DNA of 64,000 bases from Butyricicoccus_B sp017886875 (GTDB taxonomy: Bacteria; Bacillota; Clostridia; Oscillospirales; Butyricicoccaceae), in contig OZ007036.1 of the NCBI GenBank assembly GCA_963931655.1, positions 558,001 to 622,000 on the forward strand, in the 5' to 3' direction. Every line of letters begins with the position of its first letter. The stretch's first letter is position 1. Below are positions 35,770 through 43,562 of this stretch, in pieces. A program made the position numbers and the translations under genes. The notes below the pieces were generated by a model, which was given only the letters and a program-made list of their open reading frames with translations, was not told the origin of the DNA and did no database searches.

Positions 35770-36231
35770 TTAATTGCTATTTTTACTTTTTTTCATAATA
35801 AAATTTGTTAAAAACACTCCATTTCTTTCAACTGTTTGTTGTTTTACAATATTATATCCTCTATGTTCAAAGAAAGGTTTTGCAGTTATTGAAGCGTGAG
35901 TTATAATACAATCTGTTTTTACTATGTTCTCCAATTTATCACATAAAGATGTGGCTATTCCTTGCCTTTGATAATCTTTGTGAACATATAATCTATCAAG
36001 ATATCCATGTTTATCTATATCACCAAATCCAACAATAATTTCATTTTCAACCGCTACAAAACTATAATGTTCTAAAAATGATTTATCCCATTTTTCTAAA
36101 TCAATTTTGCCAGTAGCCCAAGCATTTAATTGTTCTTTTGTGTAATCTTTAGCATTGATTTTATGTACAGTATTATAAAAAAGCTGTGCAATTTCATCAC
36201 AATCAGAAGATTTATATTTTCTAATAACCAT
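35770..36231 (-). CDS. GNAT acetyltransferase, substrate unknown
   Basis: A 153-residue acetyltransferase of the YafP-like type: LYVHKDYQRQGIATSLCDKLE is the acetyl-CoA loop and a late ASITAKPFFEHRGY motif follows. The early RKYKSSDCDEIAQLFYNTV is typical of this group. It lies between the TlpA-like gene and the chloramphenicol acetyltransferase remnant. Confidence 0.85.
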   Translation of the reverse strand: MVIRKYKSSDCDEIAQLFYNTVHKINAKDYTKEQLNAWATGKIDLEKWDKSFLEHYSFVAVENEIIVGFGDIDKHGYLDRLYVHKDYQRQGIATSLCDKLENIVKTDCIITHASITAKPFFEHRGYNIVKQQTVERNGVFLTNFIMKKSKNSN

Positions 36232-36252
36232 ATTATTAATCCTGTTTTACAA

Positions 36253-36586
36253 TTAAGAATTTATTAGTTCTTGTAATTCATTTATAAATCGGCATAAATG
36301 AAAGCCATCACATACAGAATGATGTACTTGTATGGATATTGGCATAATATACTTATCATTTTCTTTATAATATTTACCCATTGTAAATAAATGAGGTTTT
36401 AAATTCATTATGATTATTAACAACCTTAGTAATATAATAAATCATAGTTGGATATAACTTTTTGTTTTTTATTTTTGTTATATCTAATTTTACTGTCATA
36501 CTATATGTGCATGGCACATTAGACATATAATGATTAAAATATTCTTTTCTATCCCAATTTTCAATATCAATATAATTAAATTTCAT
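36253..36586 (-). pseudogene. chloramphenicol acetyltransferase remnant (internal deletion)
   Basis: The start (36586) encodes the CAT N-terminus: FNYIDIENWDRKEYFNHYM, then CTYSMTVKLDITKIK and YPTMIYYITKVVN. After about 68 residues the frame changes at about 36385 and a second frame encodes the CAT C-terminus, FTMGKYY through QVHHSVCDGFHLCRFINEL, including the catalytic HHxxxDG. About 100 central residues are missing compared with the usual 215-220, with a frameshift at the join. An N-terminal peptide of 70 residues may still be made, but the enzyme cannot be functional. Confidence 0.88.
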
Positions 36587-36674
36587 AATATACCTCTATA
36601 ATCTGTTTGTTGCTTTTGTTTGAATGTTTATTTGTTATATACCTTTTATAATAATATGAGTTAATTTTTAAAAA

Positions 36675-36703
36675 CGGTCAAACAATATGCTTGACCGCTT
36701 TTT
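36675..36703 (-). terminator. terminator after the DUF4177 gene
   Basis: A 7-bp perfect stem (CGGTCAA / TTGACCG, 9-nt loop) flanked by T-runs on both strands. Confidence 0.8.
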
Positions 36704-36721
36704 ATATATTAAGCTAAAAAT

Positions 36722-36931
36722 TTATTTTTCTCGTTCAAAAATAATTTGATATCCAATCGCACTGCTTACACCTAATTTTTCATTAAATGGTGTCACTACT
36801 TGCTTTAATCTCCAACCATTTTCAGCTTCAGTCATTATAGTATCTTTACAATCTTCAAATGTATCTCCTGTTTTATCTTTTATTCCTCTTTTGGCTTTAA
36901 TTTGTACAAATTTGTATTCATATTTTTTCAT
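36722..36931 (-). CDS. DUF4177 small protein
   Basis: A 69-residue protein, MKKYEYKFVQIKAKRG..., with the NGWRLKQVVTP core of DUF4177, a small beta-rich domain without assigned function. The start at 36931 has AGGAG upstream. It lies just after ccdA and before a terminator. Confidence 0.85.
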   Translation of the reverse strand: MKKYEYKFVQIKAKRGIKDKTGDTFEDCKDTIMTEAENGWRLKQVVTPFNEKLGVSSAIGYQIIFEREK

Positions 36932-37000
36932 AGTATTTACACTCCTAAACAAAGATTTTTATTTTCTAATGAATAAATATATGAGTTTCTTCTTAAAATT

Positions 37001-37669
37001 TTAAATAACACTTAAAAATGATAGCAGTTTTCCAAAATAACCAGTTGACATAAATATACCAACTATAACAAGAAATAAGCCACAAATAGTATTTATTTGC
37101 TTATAATGTGATTTTATCCATATAAATGCACCTTTAAGAGAGTCTATAACAACCGCACTTATTATAAATGGTATTCCAAGTCCCAAAGAATAGAAAAGTA
37201 ACATTAAAATACCTTTAAATGCAGAACCATGCTGTGAGGCTAAAAGCAGTGCAGAGCCTAAAAATGCACCTACGCAAGGTGTCCAACCTATTGAAAACAC
37301 AAAACCGAAAATCATAGATGGTAAAAATCCATGACCAGATGGATTAAAATTTATTTTCATGGTACGCTGGAGCAAACTAATTTTTAAAACACCCATAAAA
37401 GATAGACCAAAAATTATAACTATAATTCCTGTGATAATATTTACTATTTTTTGATGGCTGTTCAGTGCATTTCCTACTGTGCCTGCAAGTGCTCCCATAA
37501 GTAAAAACATAATTGTAAAGCCTGTTACAAAACCGATTGCACCAATGAGCGTTTGTTCCTTTTTTTGCTCTCCACCTGCAAAATATGATAGATAAACTGG
37601 TAACATAGGCAGTAAACAAGGTGAAATAAATGTAATAATACCTTCAAGAAAAACTATTAAATATTGCAT
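37001..37669 (-). CDS. ccdA: CcdA-like thiol-disulfide electron transporter
   Basis: A 222-residue polytopic membrane protein that carries electrons from cytoplasmic thioredoxin to external thiol proteins. Six helices are visible. The two redox segments are SPCLLPMLPVYLSYFAGG (about residues 17-34) and GWTPCVGAFLGSALLL, each with a Pro-adjacent Cys. The start at 37669 has GGAG at the right distance; the longer frame upstream lacks one. It diverges from the TrxB-like gene, suggesting shared control of a redox group. Confidence 0.92.
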   Translation of the reverse strand: MQYLIVFLEGIITFISPCLLPMLPVYLSYFAGGEQKKEQTLIGAIGFVTGFTIMFLLMGALAGTVGNALNSHQKIVNIITGIIVIIFGLSFMGVLKISLLQRTMKINFNPSGHGFLPSMIFGFVFSIGWTPCVGAFLGSALLLASQHGSAFKGILMLLFYSLGLGIPFIISAVVIDSLKGAFIWIKSHYKQINTICGLFLVIVGIFMSTGYFGKLLSFLSVI

Positions 37670-37831
37670 AAACACTCCTTTCTGCACAAACATACTCTTT
37701 TCATAGGCAAAGTTTTGTGCTATGATGTGCATAGAAAACATTTGCTTTTTAATATAATGTTGTGCGTGGAATTAGCATAGCATAACTTACAACAAATGTC
37801 TAACATTTTTTATAATATGAGGTGAAAATAT

Positions 37832-38692
37832 ATGTCTAAAGTAATTATTGTTGGCGGTGGACCTGCTGGTGTGTCTGCTGCTTTATATACTGTTCGTGCT
37901 GGTCTTGACACAACTATTATATCAAGTGGTGTTGGTGCTTTAGGTAAAGCTCATGCTATTGAAAATTACTATGGTTTTGCTTTACCTGTATCTGGTGAAG
38001 CTCTTGCAATGTCTGGTTTAGAACAAGCTCGTAGATTAGGCGTTAAAATAGTTGAAGATGAGGTTACAAGCATTGGTTTTACGGACAAACTAACTGTTAA
38101 AACCACATCTGATGAATTTGATGCTGATTATGTGCTTTTATCCACTGGTTCTCCTAGAACTGCACCTAGAATTTCTGGTTTAAGCGAAAATGAAGGCAAA
38201 GGCGTTAGCTATTGTGCTGTATGTGATGCATTTTTCCATAAAGGTAAGCCTGTGGCTGTGCTTGGTGAAGGTGAATATGCACTGCATGAAGTAAAAGAGC
38301 TTTTACCTGTTGCATCATCTGTAATTATGCTTACAAATAATGTTACGCCTGAAATTTCACTTCCTGAAGATGTTCAGCTTGATACAAGAAAAATTGAAAA
38401 AATTGAGCAAAATGAAGAAGGCGGCTTAAAAATTCGTTTTGAAAATGGCGGTGTGCTAAATGTAAGTGGTTTATTTGTCGCTTTTGGTGTGGCTGGTAGT
38501 GCAGAACTTGCAAGAAAACTCGGTGCTATAACTGAAGGCAATCGCATTGTTGTTGATGCTACTATGGCTACTAATGTACCTGGTTTATATGCTGCTGGTG
38601 ACTGCACAGGCGGTATGCTTCAAGTAAACAAGGCTGTTTATGAGGGTGCTTTGGCTGCAACCGCCATTATCAAGGCTTCTCGTTCAAAATAA
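37832..38692 (+). CDS. thioredoxin-reductase-like FAD oxidoreductase
   Basis: A 286-residue flavoprotein of the TrxB fold. The FAD site is IIVGGGPAGVSAALYTVRAG, the redox pair is Cys128-Ala-Val-Cys131 in YCAVCDAFFHKG, and the late FAD motif is GLYAAGDCTGGM. It is about 25 residues shorter than typical TrxB, and the NAD(P) region reads VLGEGEYALHEVKEL in place of GGGDSA, so its electron donor may differ. No thioredoxin gene is nearby. Reduction of thioredoxin for CcdA/TlpA is an inference. Confidence 0.85.
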   Translation: MSKVIIVGGGPAGVSAALYTVRAGLDTTIISSGVGALGKAHAIENYYGFALPVSGEALAMSGLEQARRLGVKIVEDEVTSIGFTDKLTVKTTSDEFDADYVLLSTGSPRTAPRISGLSENEGKGVSYCAVCDAFFHKGKPVAVLGEGEYALHEVKELLPVASSVIMLTNNVTPEISLPEDVQLDTRKIEKIEQNEEGGLKIRFENGGVLNVSGLFVAFGVAGSAELARKLGAITEGNRIVVDATMATNVPGLYAAGDCTGGMLQVNKAVYEGALAATAIIKASRSK

Positions 38693-38781
38693 AACATAAA
38701 ATATACTTCTTTTTTTAACATTTGTGTGATATAGTAGTTTTCATATTACTCTTTTTTGCTCATTTAAGGAGAGGATTAAAC

Positions 38782-39726
38782 TTGTATAGAACACGAATTA
38801 ATATAGGTTATAGAACAGTTAAATCAGCTCTTGCAGTAACTATTGCTTTATTGATTGCTAATTTTATACAATCTAATATGCCGCTTTTTTCTGCTCTTGG
38901 TGCTATGAGTGCTATGAGCCGAACCCCAAACGATTCTTTGACTGCTTGCAGAAATCAGCTTGTCGGAACAATATGTGGCTGTACTGTTGGTTGTATATTT
39001 TTAATGCTGTTCCCTGTTATATATCCGCCAATTATAGGTTTTGGCGTACTGATTGTTATTTTTATAGGTAATAAACTTAAAATCTATTATTCTATCCCGC
39101 TTTCTTGTGTGGTGTTTATCTGTTTATGTCTTTATGATGCTGGTACTCCACTCTATTATTCTTTATCACGCTTTTTTGATACTTCCATCGGGCTTATAGT
39201 GTCTCTTTGTATAAATTTGCTTATAAAACCTTATAATAACCGCAGACGTATTTCAAATATGATAATACATTTTATACAGGCTTTTCCTGAATATTTAGAA
39301 GAACGTGTTATAAATGGACTTTATCCAGATTTAAAGCCTTTAAATCGTGTTTTAAGACGTCTTGATGATGAAATTAATATTTTTGAGCGTCAAAAATTCC
39401 CTAGAAATCCACTTCGTAAAGAGGTATCAATATATCTTAGAGGTTGTGAACAACTAGCACAAAGAATGTATGATGAACTTAATGCAATATGTTCTATGGA
39501 TTCAACTGGAACAGTTTCTTGTGAATGTTATGAGCGTATGAAAAAGCTTGGACTGACAAACAAAAATTTAAATGCTTTCTGTACAAACAAGCCAAGTTTA
39601 ACTGATATAGTGCTTTCTTATCATTTAAACAATGCACTAGATGCTTATGAATATTTAAAATGTATGCATGAAGCACCAGACGAGGAAATTTTAGAAGATT
39701 TACCCGTTCATCAAACACATGATTAA
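38782..39726 (+). CDS. aromatic-acid-exporter/FUSC-like membrane protein
   Basis: A 314-residue protein with an N-terminal hydrophobic domain of about six helices (residues 15-150) beginning YRTVKSALAVTIALLIAN, as in the ArAE_1/FUSC family, and a C-terminal helical cytoplasmic half. The start is TTG at 38782, with AAGGAGAGG 7 bases upstream; an earlier GTG has no ribosome site. Transport of aromatic or other organic anions is family-level inference only. Confidence 0.82.
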   Translation: MYRTRINIGYRTVKSALAVTIALLIANFIQSNMPLFSALGAMSAMSRTPNDSLTACRNQLVGTICGCTVGCIFLMLFPVIYPPIIGFGVLIVIFIGNKLKIYYSIPLSCVVFICLCLYDAGTPLYYSLSRFFDTSIGLIVSLCINLLIKPYNNRRRISNMIIHFIQAFPEYLEERVINGLYPDLKPLNRVLRRLDDEINIFERQKFPRNPLRKEVSIYLRGCEQLAQRMYDELNAICSMDSTGTVSCECYERMKKLGLTNKNLNAFCTNKPSLTDIVLSYHLNNALDAYEYLKCMHEAPDEEILEDLPVHQTHD

Positions 39727-39740
39727 AAATCCATAATTTC

Positions 39741-39791
39741 CCCCATTCTATTAGACAATATGAAATAGTATTAATAGAATGGGGTATTTTT
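39741..39791 (+). terminator. terminator after the FUSC-like gene
   Basis: A 13-bp perfect stem (CCCCATTCTATTA / TAATAGAATGGGG) followed by TATTTTTT. Confidence 0.9.
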
Positions 39792-39809
39792 TAAGCTTTA
39801 GAGGTTTCT

Positions 39810-41978
39810 TTATTTGTTTGCTTGTTTTATAGATAATGCTATTCGTTTGGTTTTTGCATCAACCGACATAACTTTAACATTTACTATATCACCAACAGTT
39901 AAAACCTCTGACGGGTGTTTAATAAATTTATCTGATATTTCTGAAATATGTACCAAACCATCTTGATGTACGCCAATATCAACAAATGCACCAAAATCTG
40001 TTACATTTCTTACTGTGCCAACCATATCCATACCACCTTTTAAATCTTCTAAATGTATAACATCACTTCTTAAAACTGGTTGTGGTAATGAGTCACGAGG
40101 GTCTCTACCCGGTTTTTGAAGTTCAGACACAATATCCATAAGTGTTGGCACACCTACACCGCATTTTTCAGCTATTTTATTTTTGCCTATTTCATCAATT
40201 CGCTTTGTAATATCTGATAAATTATTATTTATAACATCATTTTCTGTATAATTACATATTTTTAAAAGCTCTCTTGCTGCATTATAAGACTCTGGGTGAA
40301 CTGCTGTTCGGTCTAATATCTCCTTACTGTCTGGCACTCTTAAAAAGCCAGCACACTGTTCATACGCTTTTGGCCCTAAACCTTTCACCTTTAAAAGCTG
40401 CTTTCTGGTTTCAAAACGTCCGTTTTCTTCACGAAATGCGGTTATATTTTTAGAAACTGTTTTTGTTACGCCTGCAACTCGTACTAAAAGTGCTGGAGAT
40501 GCAGTATTTAAATCAACACCAACTGCACTCACACAGTCCTCAACCACACCATCAAGAGTTTCTCCAAGTCTTGCTTGTGGCATATCATGTTGATATTGAC
40601 CTACACCTATGGCTTTAGGGTCAATTTTTACAAGCTCTGCAAGCGGGTCTTGTAAACGTCTAGCAATAGACACAGCAGACCTTAACGAAACATCATAATC
40701 TGGAAATTCTTCTGCACCTAGCTTAGATGCTGAATAAACAGATGCACCCGCTTCAGATACTACCATATATTGAATATTTCCGCCATATTCTTTTAAGAAA
40801 TCTGCAACAAACATTTCAGATTCTTTTGATGCTGTGCCGTTACCTATTGCAATACAGCTTATATTATGCTTTTTACAGAGCTTTTCAAGCACTTTTTTAG
40901 ACTCATCTATTTTTTTATGTGGTGGTGTTGGATAAATTACACTTGTTTCTAATACTTTGCCTGTTTCATCAACAACAGCAAGTTTACAGCCTGTTCTATA
41001 AGCTGGGTCAAAACCTAATGTAACTTTGCCTCTAACTGGTGGTTGCATTAAAAGCGGCCTTAAATTTATAGCAAATGTATGGATTGCTTGTTCATTTGCA
41101 CTATCTGTTAAATCTGAACGTATTTCTCTTTCAAGTGATGGGAAAATAAGTCTAGTATAACTATCCTCACAAATCGCACGAAGTTCGGTTTGATATGGGC
41201 TTTTTGGGTGAATTATAGCCCTACGCATAATAATTTGTGCTTGTTCATTATCTACAATTAAGCTAACCTTGAGTTTATCCTCTTTTTCACCACGATTTAT
41301 CGCAAGTATTCTATGACTTTGTATTTTCTTAACTGGCTCAGAGAAATCGTTATACATTTTATATACACCGTCTTCTTCCTCACCTTTTGTTTGTATTATT
41401 CCTGTTTTCCAGATAAGCTCTCTAAGTTTTGCTCTAAGGTTAGCATCATCACTAAGGCTTTCGGCTAAAATATCACTAGCACCATTTAATGCATCTTCTG
41501 CTGTATTTACTTCTTTTTCTGGATTTATAAACTGCTCTGCAAGCTCTAAAGCGGGTTTTGCATTTCCTAATGTATCTTTTATAAGCTCTGCAAGCGGTTC
41601 TAACCCTTTTTCTCTTGCAATCATCGCACGAGTTCTACGTTTTGGGCGATATGGTCTGTAAATATCTTCTATTTCAGCAAGAGTTTGTGCATTATCTATT
41701 GCTTTTTGTATTTCATCAGTTAATTTTTCCTGTGCAGCAATAGCAGCAGATACTTCTTCCCTACGCTCTTGTAAATTTCTAAGATAAGCTAGACGGTCTG
41801 CAAGCTGTCTTATAGTTTGGTCGTCCATTCCACCATGCATTTCTTTTCTATATCGTGCGATAAATGGTACTGTATTTCCTTCATCTAATAGTTTTATTAC
41901 CTGCTCTACAGCATTTTCTTGCTGTTTAAGTTCATCTGATAAAATTTTAATTATAGACTGCATAATTATAGACTGCAT
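39810..41978 (-). CDS. tex: Tex-family S1 RNA-binding protein
   Basis: A 722-residue nucleic-acid-binding protein of the Tex family, linked to transcription. The order is standard: helical N-terminus with VPFIARYRKEMHGGMDD, a YqgF/RNase H-like domain (VTLGFDPAYRTGCKLAVVD), helix-hairpin-helix motifs (VKGLGPKAYEQCAGFLRV) and a C-terminal S1 domain (MVGTVRNVTDFGAFVDIGVHQDGLVHISE). The ATG at 41978 has CAGGAGG upstream. The first 15 bases of the gene are tandemly duplicated, giving MQSIIMQSII. Confidence 0.95.
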   Translation of the reverse strand: MQSIIMQSIIKILSDELKQQENAVEQVIKLLDEGNTVPFIARYRKEMHGGMDDQTIRQLADRLAYLRNLQERREEVSAAIAAQEKLTDEIQKAIDNAQTLAEIEDIYRPYRPKRRTRAMIAREKGLEPLAELIKDTLGNAKPALELAEQFINPEKEVNTAEDALNGASDILAESLSDDANLRAKLRELIWKTGIIQTKGEEEDGVYKMYNDFSEPVKKIQSHRILAINRGEKEDKLKVSLIVDNEQAQIIMRRAIIHPKSPYQTELRAICEDSYTRLIFPSLEREIRSDLTDSANEQAIHTFAINLRPLLMQPPVRGKVTLGFDPAYRTGCKLAVVDETGKVLETSVIYPTPPHKKIDESKKVLEKLCKKHNISCIAIGNGTASKESEMFVADFLKEYGGNIQYMVVSEAGASVYSASKLGAEEFPDYDVSLRSAVSIARRLQDPLAELVKIDPKAIGVGQYQHDMPQARLGETLDGVVEDCVSAVGVDLNTASPALLVRVAGVTKTVSKNITAFREENGRFETRKQLLKVKGLGPKAYEQCAGFLRVPDSKEILDRTAVHPESYNAARELLKICNYTENDVINNNLSDITKRIDEIGKNKIAEKCGVGVPTLMDIVSELQKPGRDPRDSLPQPVLRSDVIHLEDLKGGMDMVGTVRNVTDFGAFVDIGVHQDGLVHISEISDKFIKHPSEVLTVGDIVNVKVMSVDAKTKRIALSIKQANK
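41949..41978 (-). repeat. 15-bp perfect tandem duplication at the tex start
   Basis: Two identical 15-bp units (ATGCAGTCTATAATT on the minus strand) lie head to tail and duplicate the start codon in frame. Either ATG could start the protein, but only the first is well placed to the Shine-Dalgarno. Confidence 0.9.
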
Positions 41979-42047
41979 TATTATTTTATCCTCCTGTATA
42001 ATTATGTTTTCACACATAAAAATTTTACCATATTTGATATAGAACAT

Positions 42048-42500
42048 CTAGTTATTATTTATATTATAAATATGTAATTTGCCTATATTTTGTTTTTTTA
42101 ATGCATATTCAAATAATTTAGCAGTATTACTTGCAGAATACTTAACATTTACGATTAAATAATCAACATTATCTATCATATATCTATTAGCTTTTACTAT
42201 TGCGGCTCTGCGTGGTACATTTTCCATTCCGTCTGGATAATAACTTAAATCAAAACTATCTGATATATCTATTTTATTTTCTGCTGGGTGATATGGTAAT
42301 AATAATATTAGTTTTATATATGGATATTGCATTTTTAAATCACTTATAGCTTTTGTAGCCAATCTATCAAAATTACCATAATGACCTACATAAAATTCTG
42401 TTACACCATATTCTACAATGTGTTTTTTTATTGTTTCTTTTAGATTTTCATAGATATTATCGTTTGTATCCCTATGACCTACAAAAAAACATTTTTTCAT
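42048..42500 (-). CDS. SLOG-like nucleotide-binding protein
   Basis: A 150-residue protein. The N-terminus MKKCFFVGHRDTN, then EFYVGHYGNFDRLATKAISDLK and LILLLPYHP, resembles the SLOG/YpsA-type Rossmann fold that binds nucleotides or nucleotide-sugar ligands. No effector domain is fused. GGTGAT before ATG is a modest ribosome site. It diverges from a small XRE regulator across an 18-bp palindrome, which suggests that the regulator controls it. Confidence 0.75.
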   Translation of the reverse strand: MKKCFFVGHRDTNDNIYENLKETIKKHIVEYGVTEFYVGHYGNFDRLATKAISDLKMQYPYIKLILLLPYHPAENKIDISDSFDLSYYPDGMENVPRRAAIVKANRYMIDNVDYLIVNVKYSASNTAKLFEYALKKQNIGKLHIYNINNN

Positions 42501-42528
42501 TTTAATCACCAACCCTTTTGGGTTTATT

Positions 42529-42546
42529 TTAACTCAAATGAGTTAA
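42529..42546. promoter_or_regulatory. palindromic operator between the SLOG and XRE genes
   Basis: TTAACTCA-AA-TGAGTTAA, an 8-bp perfect inverted repeat with a 2-base centre, lies in the 94-bp divergent gap. It is a likely binding site for the XRE protein starting at 42595. Confidence 0.65.
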
Positions 42547-42594
42547 TCTTTTTAACTAAATTTGGTTATCATTTCTATAAGGAGTGATAACTAT

Positions 42595-42837
42595 ATGAAT
42601 ATAGGTGAAGCTGTAAAAAAACGTATTTTGCAACTTTGCATAGAAAATAATATTTCCATAAATAAACTTTGCAGCCTTAGTGGTGTAACTCAATCAACAG
42701 TTAATAACATTGTAAGTGGTAGAAATCGCAGCACTACAATATCAACTATAAAAAAATTATGTGATGGGCTTGGAATTACAATAGAAGATTTTTTCACCTC
42801 TGAATTATTCCGTAATTTAGAGCAGGAAGTTAAATAA
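42595..42837 (+). CDS. small XRE-family regulator A
   Basis: An 80-residue protein that is essentially one helix-turn-helix of the XRE/Cro type: ISINKLCSLSGVTQSTVNNIVSGRN is the HTH with the STVNNI recognition helix. AAGGAG precedes the ATG. It diverges from the SLOG-like gene and is first of three small XRE genes. Autoregulation through the palindrome at 42529 is inferred. Confidence 0.88.
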   Translation: MNIGEAVKKRILQLCIENNISINKLCSLSGVTQSTVNNIVSGRNRSTTISTIKKLCDGLGITIEDFFTSELFRNLEQEVK

Positions 42838-42844
42838 TCCCTTT

Positions 42845-42872
42845 TGACCTGTATATATCAGGTCATTTTTTA
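42845..42872 (+). terminator. terminator after XRE regulator A
   Basis: A 7-bp stem (TGACCTG / CAGGTCA, 7-nt loop) followed by six T residues. Confidence 0.88.
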
Positions 42873-42903
42873 TTTTATAACCGCAAAATATGTATCTTTT
42901 ATT

Positions 42904-42923
42904 TTGCACCTATATAAGTGCAA
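42904..42923. promoter_or_regulatory. dyad operator 1 before XRE regulator B
   Basis: TTGCAC-N8-GTGCAA. The centre (CTATATAA) is shared, apart from one or two bases, with a second copy 55 bp downstream. Confidence 0.6.
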
Positions 42924-42958
42924 TTTTAACGTATATATAAAATAAAATCAATACATAC

Positions 42959-42976
42959 TGCACCAATATAAGTGCT
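42959..42976. promoter_or_regulatory. dyad operator 2 before XRE regulator B
   Basis: GCAC-N8-GTGC with centre CAATATAA, a second copy of the site at 42904, ending at the Shine-Dalgarno of regulator B. Binding here would block translation or transcription of the gene. Confidence 0.6.
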
Positions 42977-42988
42977 AGGAGTGTTGAA

Positions 42989-43213
42989 ATGAATATAATT
43001 TATGAAAAATCTTTAGGTAAAAATATACGAAAAATTCGTATGGAAAAAAAGTTATCTCAAGAACAAATTTCTGCCCAACTTCAAATAAAAGGCTGTGATA
43101 TAACAAGAAGTGCTTATGCAAAAATAGAAGTTGGTCAAAGGCATATATATGCTGATGAAATAAAAGCATTAAAGGAAATATTGGATATTTCATATGATGA
43201 ACTCTTTATATAA
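42989..43213 (+). CDS. small XRE-family regulator B
   Basis: A 74-residue XRE protein: LGKNIRKIRMEKKLSQEQISAQLQ begins the HTH, followed by ITRSAYAKIEVGQRHIYADEIKALKEIL, the classic XRE recognition helix and tail. GGAG precedes the ATG. The paired dyads immediately upstream suggest autoregulation. Confidence 0.9.
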   Translation: MNIIYEKSLGKNIRKIRMEKKLSQEQISAQLQIKGCDITRSAYAKIEVGQRHIYADEIKALKEILDISYDELFI

Positions 43214-43245
43214 TTTTTTATGCTTTGATTAGGAGGAAATAAGAT

Positions 43246-43452
43246 ATGATAAAGTTGAATATTTTAAATTTATTAGAGAAAAAAGGTAAATCCAAGTATT
43301 GGTTATATAAACAATTAGGTATGAGCTATCAAAATTTTAATAAAATGGTTAAAAACGAAACTTCATCAATTCAAATAGCAAGAATAGAAATTCTATGTCA
43401 ATTATTAGACTGTACACCAAATGAATTATTTATAATTGATTGGGAAAAATGA
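43246..43452 (+). CDS. small XRE-family regulator C
   Basis: A 68-residue XRE protein of the short YozG-like kind: KSKYWLYKQLGMSYQNFNKMVKNE is the HTH and LDCTPNELF the usual end. It follows regulator B by 32 bp with AGGAGG, probably on one transcript. No toxin, integrase or phage structural gene is adjacent, so a prophage origin is unsupported. Confidence 0.88.
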   Translation: MIKLNILNLLEKKGKSKYWLYKQLGMSYQNFNKMVKNETSSIQIARIEILCQLLDCTPNELFIIDWEK

Positions 43453-43456
43453 AAAG

Positions 43457-43488
43457 AGCACTCTATTAAAAATAATAGGGTGCTTTTT
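43457..43488 (+). terminator. terminator after XRE regulator C
   Basis: A 12-bp stem with one G-T pair (AGCACTCTATTA / TAATAGGGTGCT) followed by a T-run. Confidence 0.88.
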
Positions 43489-43524
43489 AAAACCATTTGA
43501 TTTTTAGTATTAAATGCAGTAAAC

Positions 43525-43541
43525 TTAAACTTAGAGTTTAA
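43525..43541 (+). promoter_or_regulatory. dyad upstream of pepD
   Basis: TTAAACT-TAG-AGTTTAA, a perfect 7-bp inverted repeat directly before the pepD Shine-Dalgarno, is a candidate operator or RNA hairpin. Confidence 0.5.
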
Positions 43542-43562
43542 ATATAAAGGAGTATTCTTTTT

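Noticed and set aside
42595..43452. XRE cluster as a prophage or toxin-antitoxin locus
   Set aside because: No integrase, phage structural gene, toxin-like partner or attachment repeat was found nearby.
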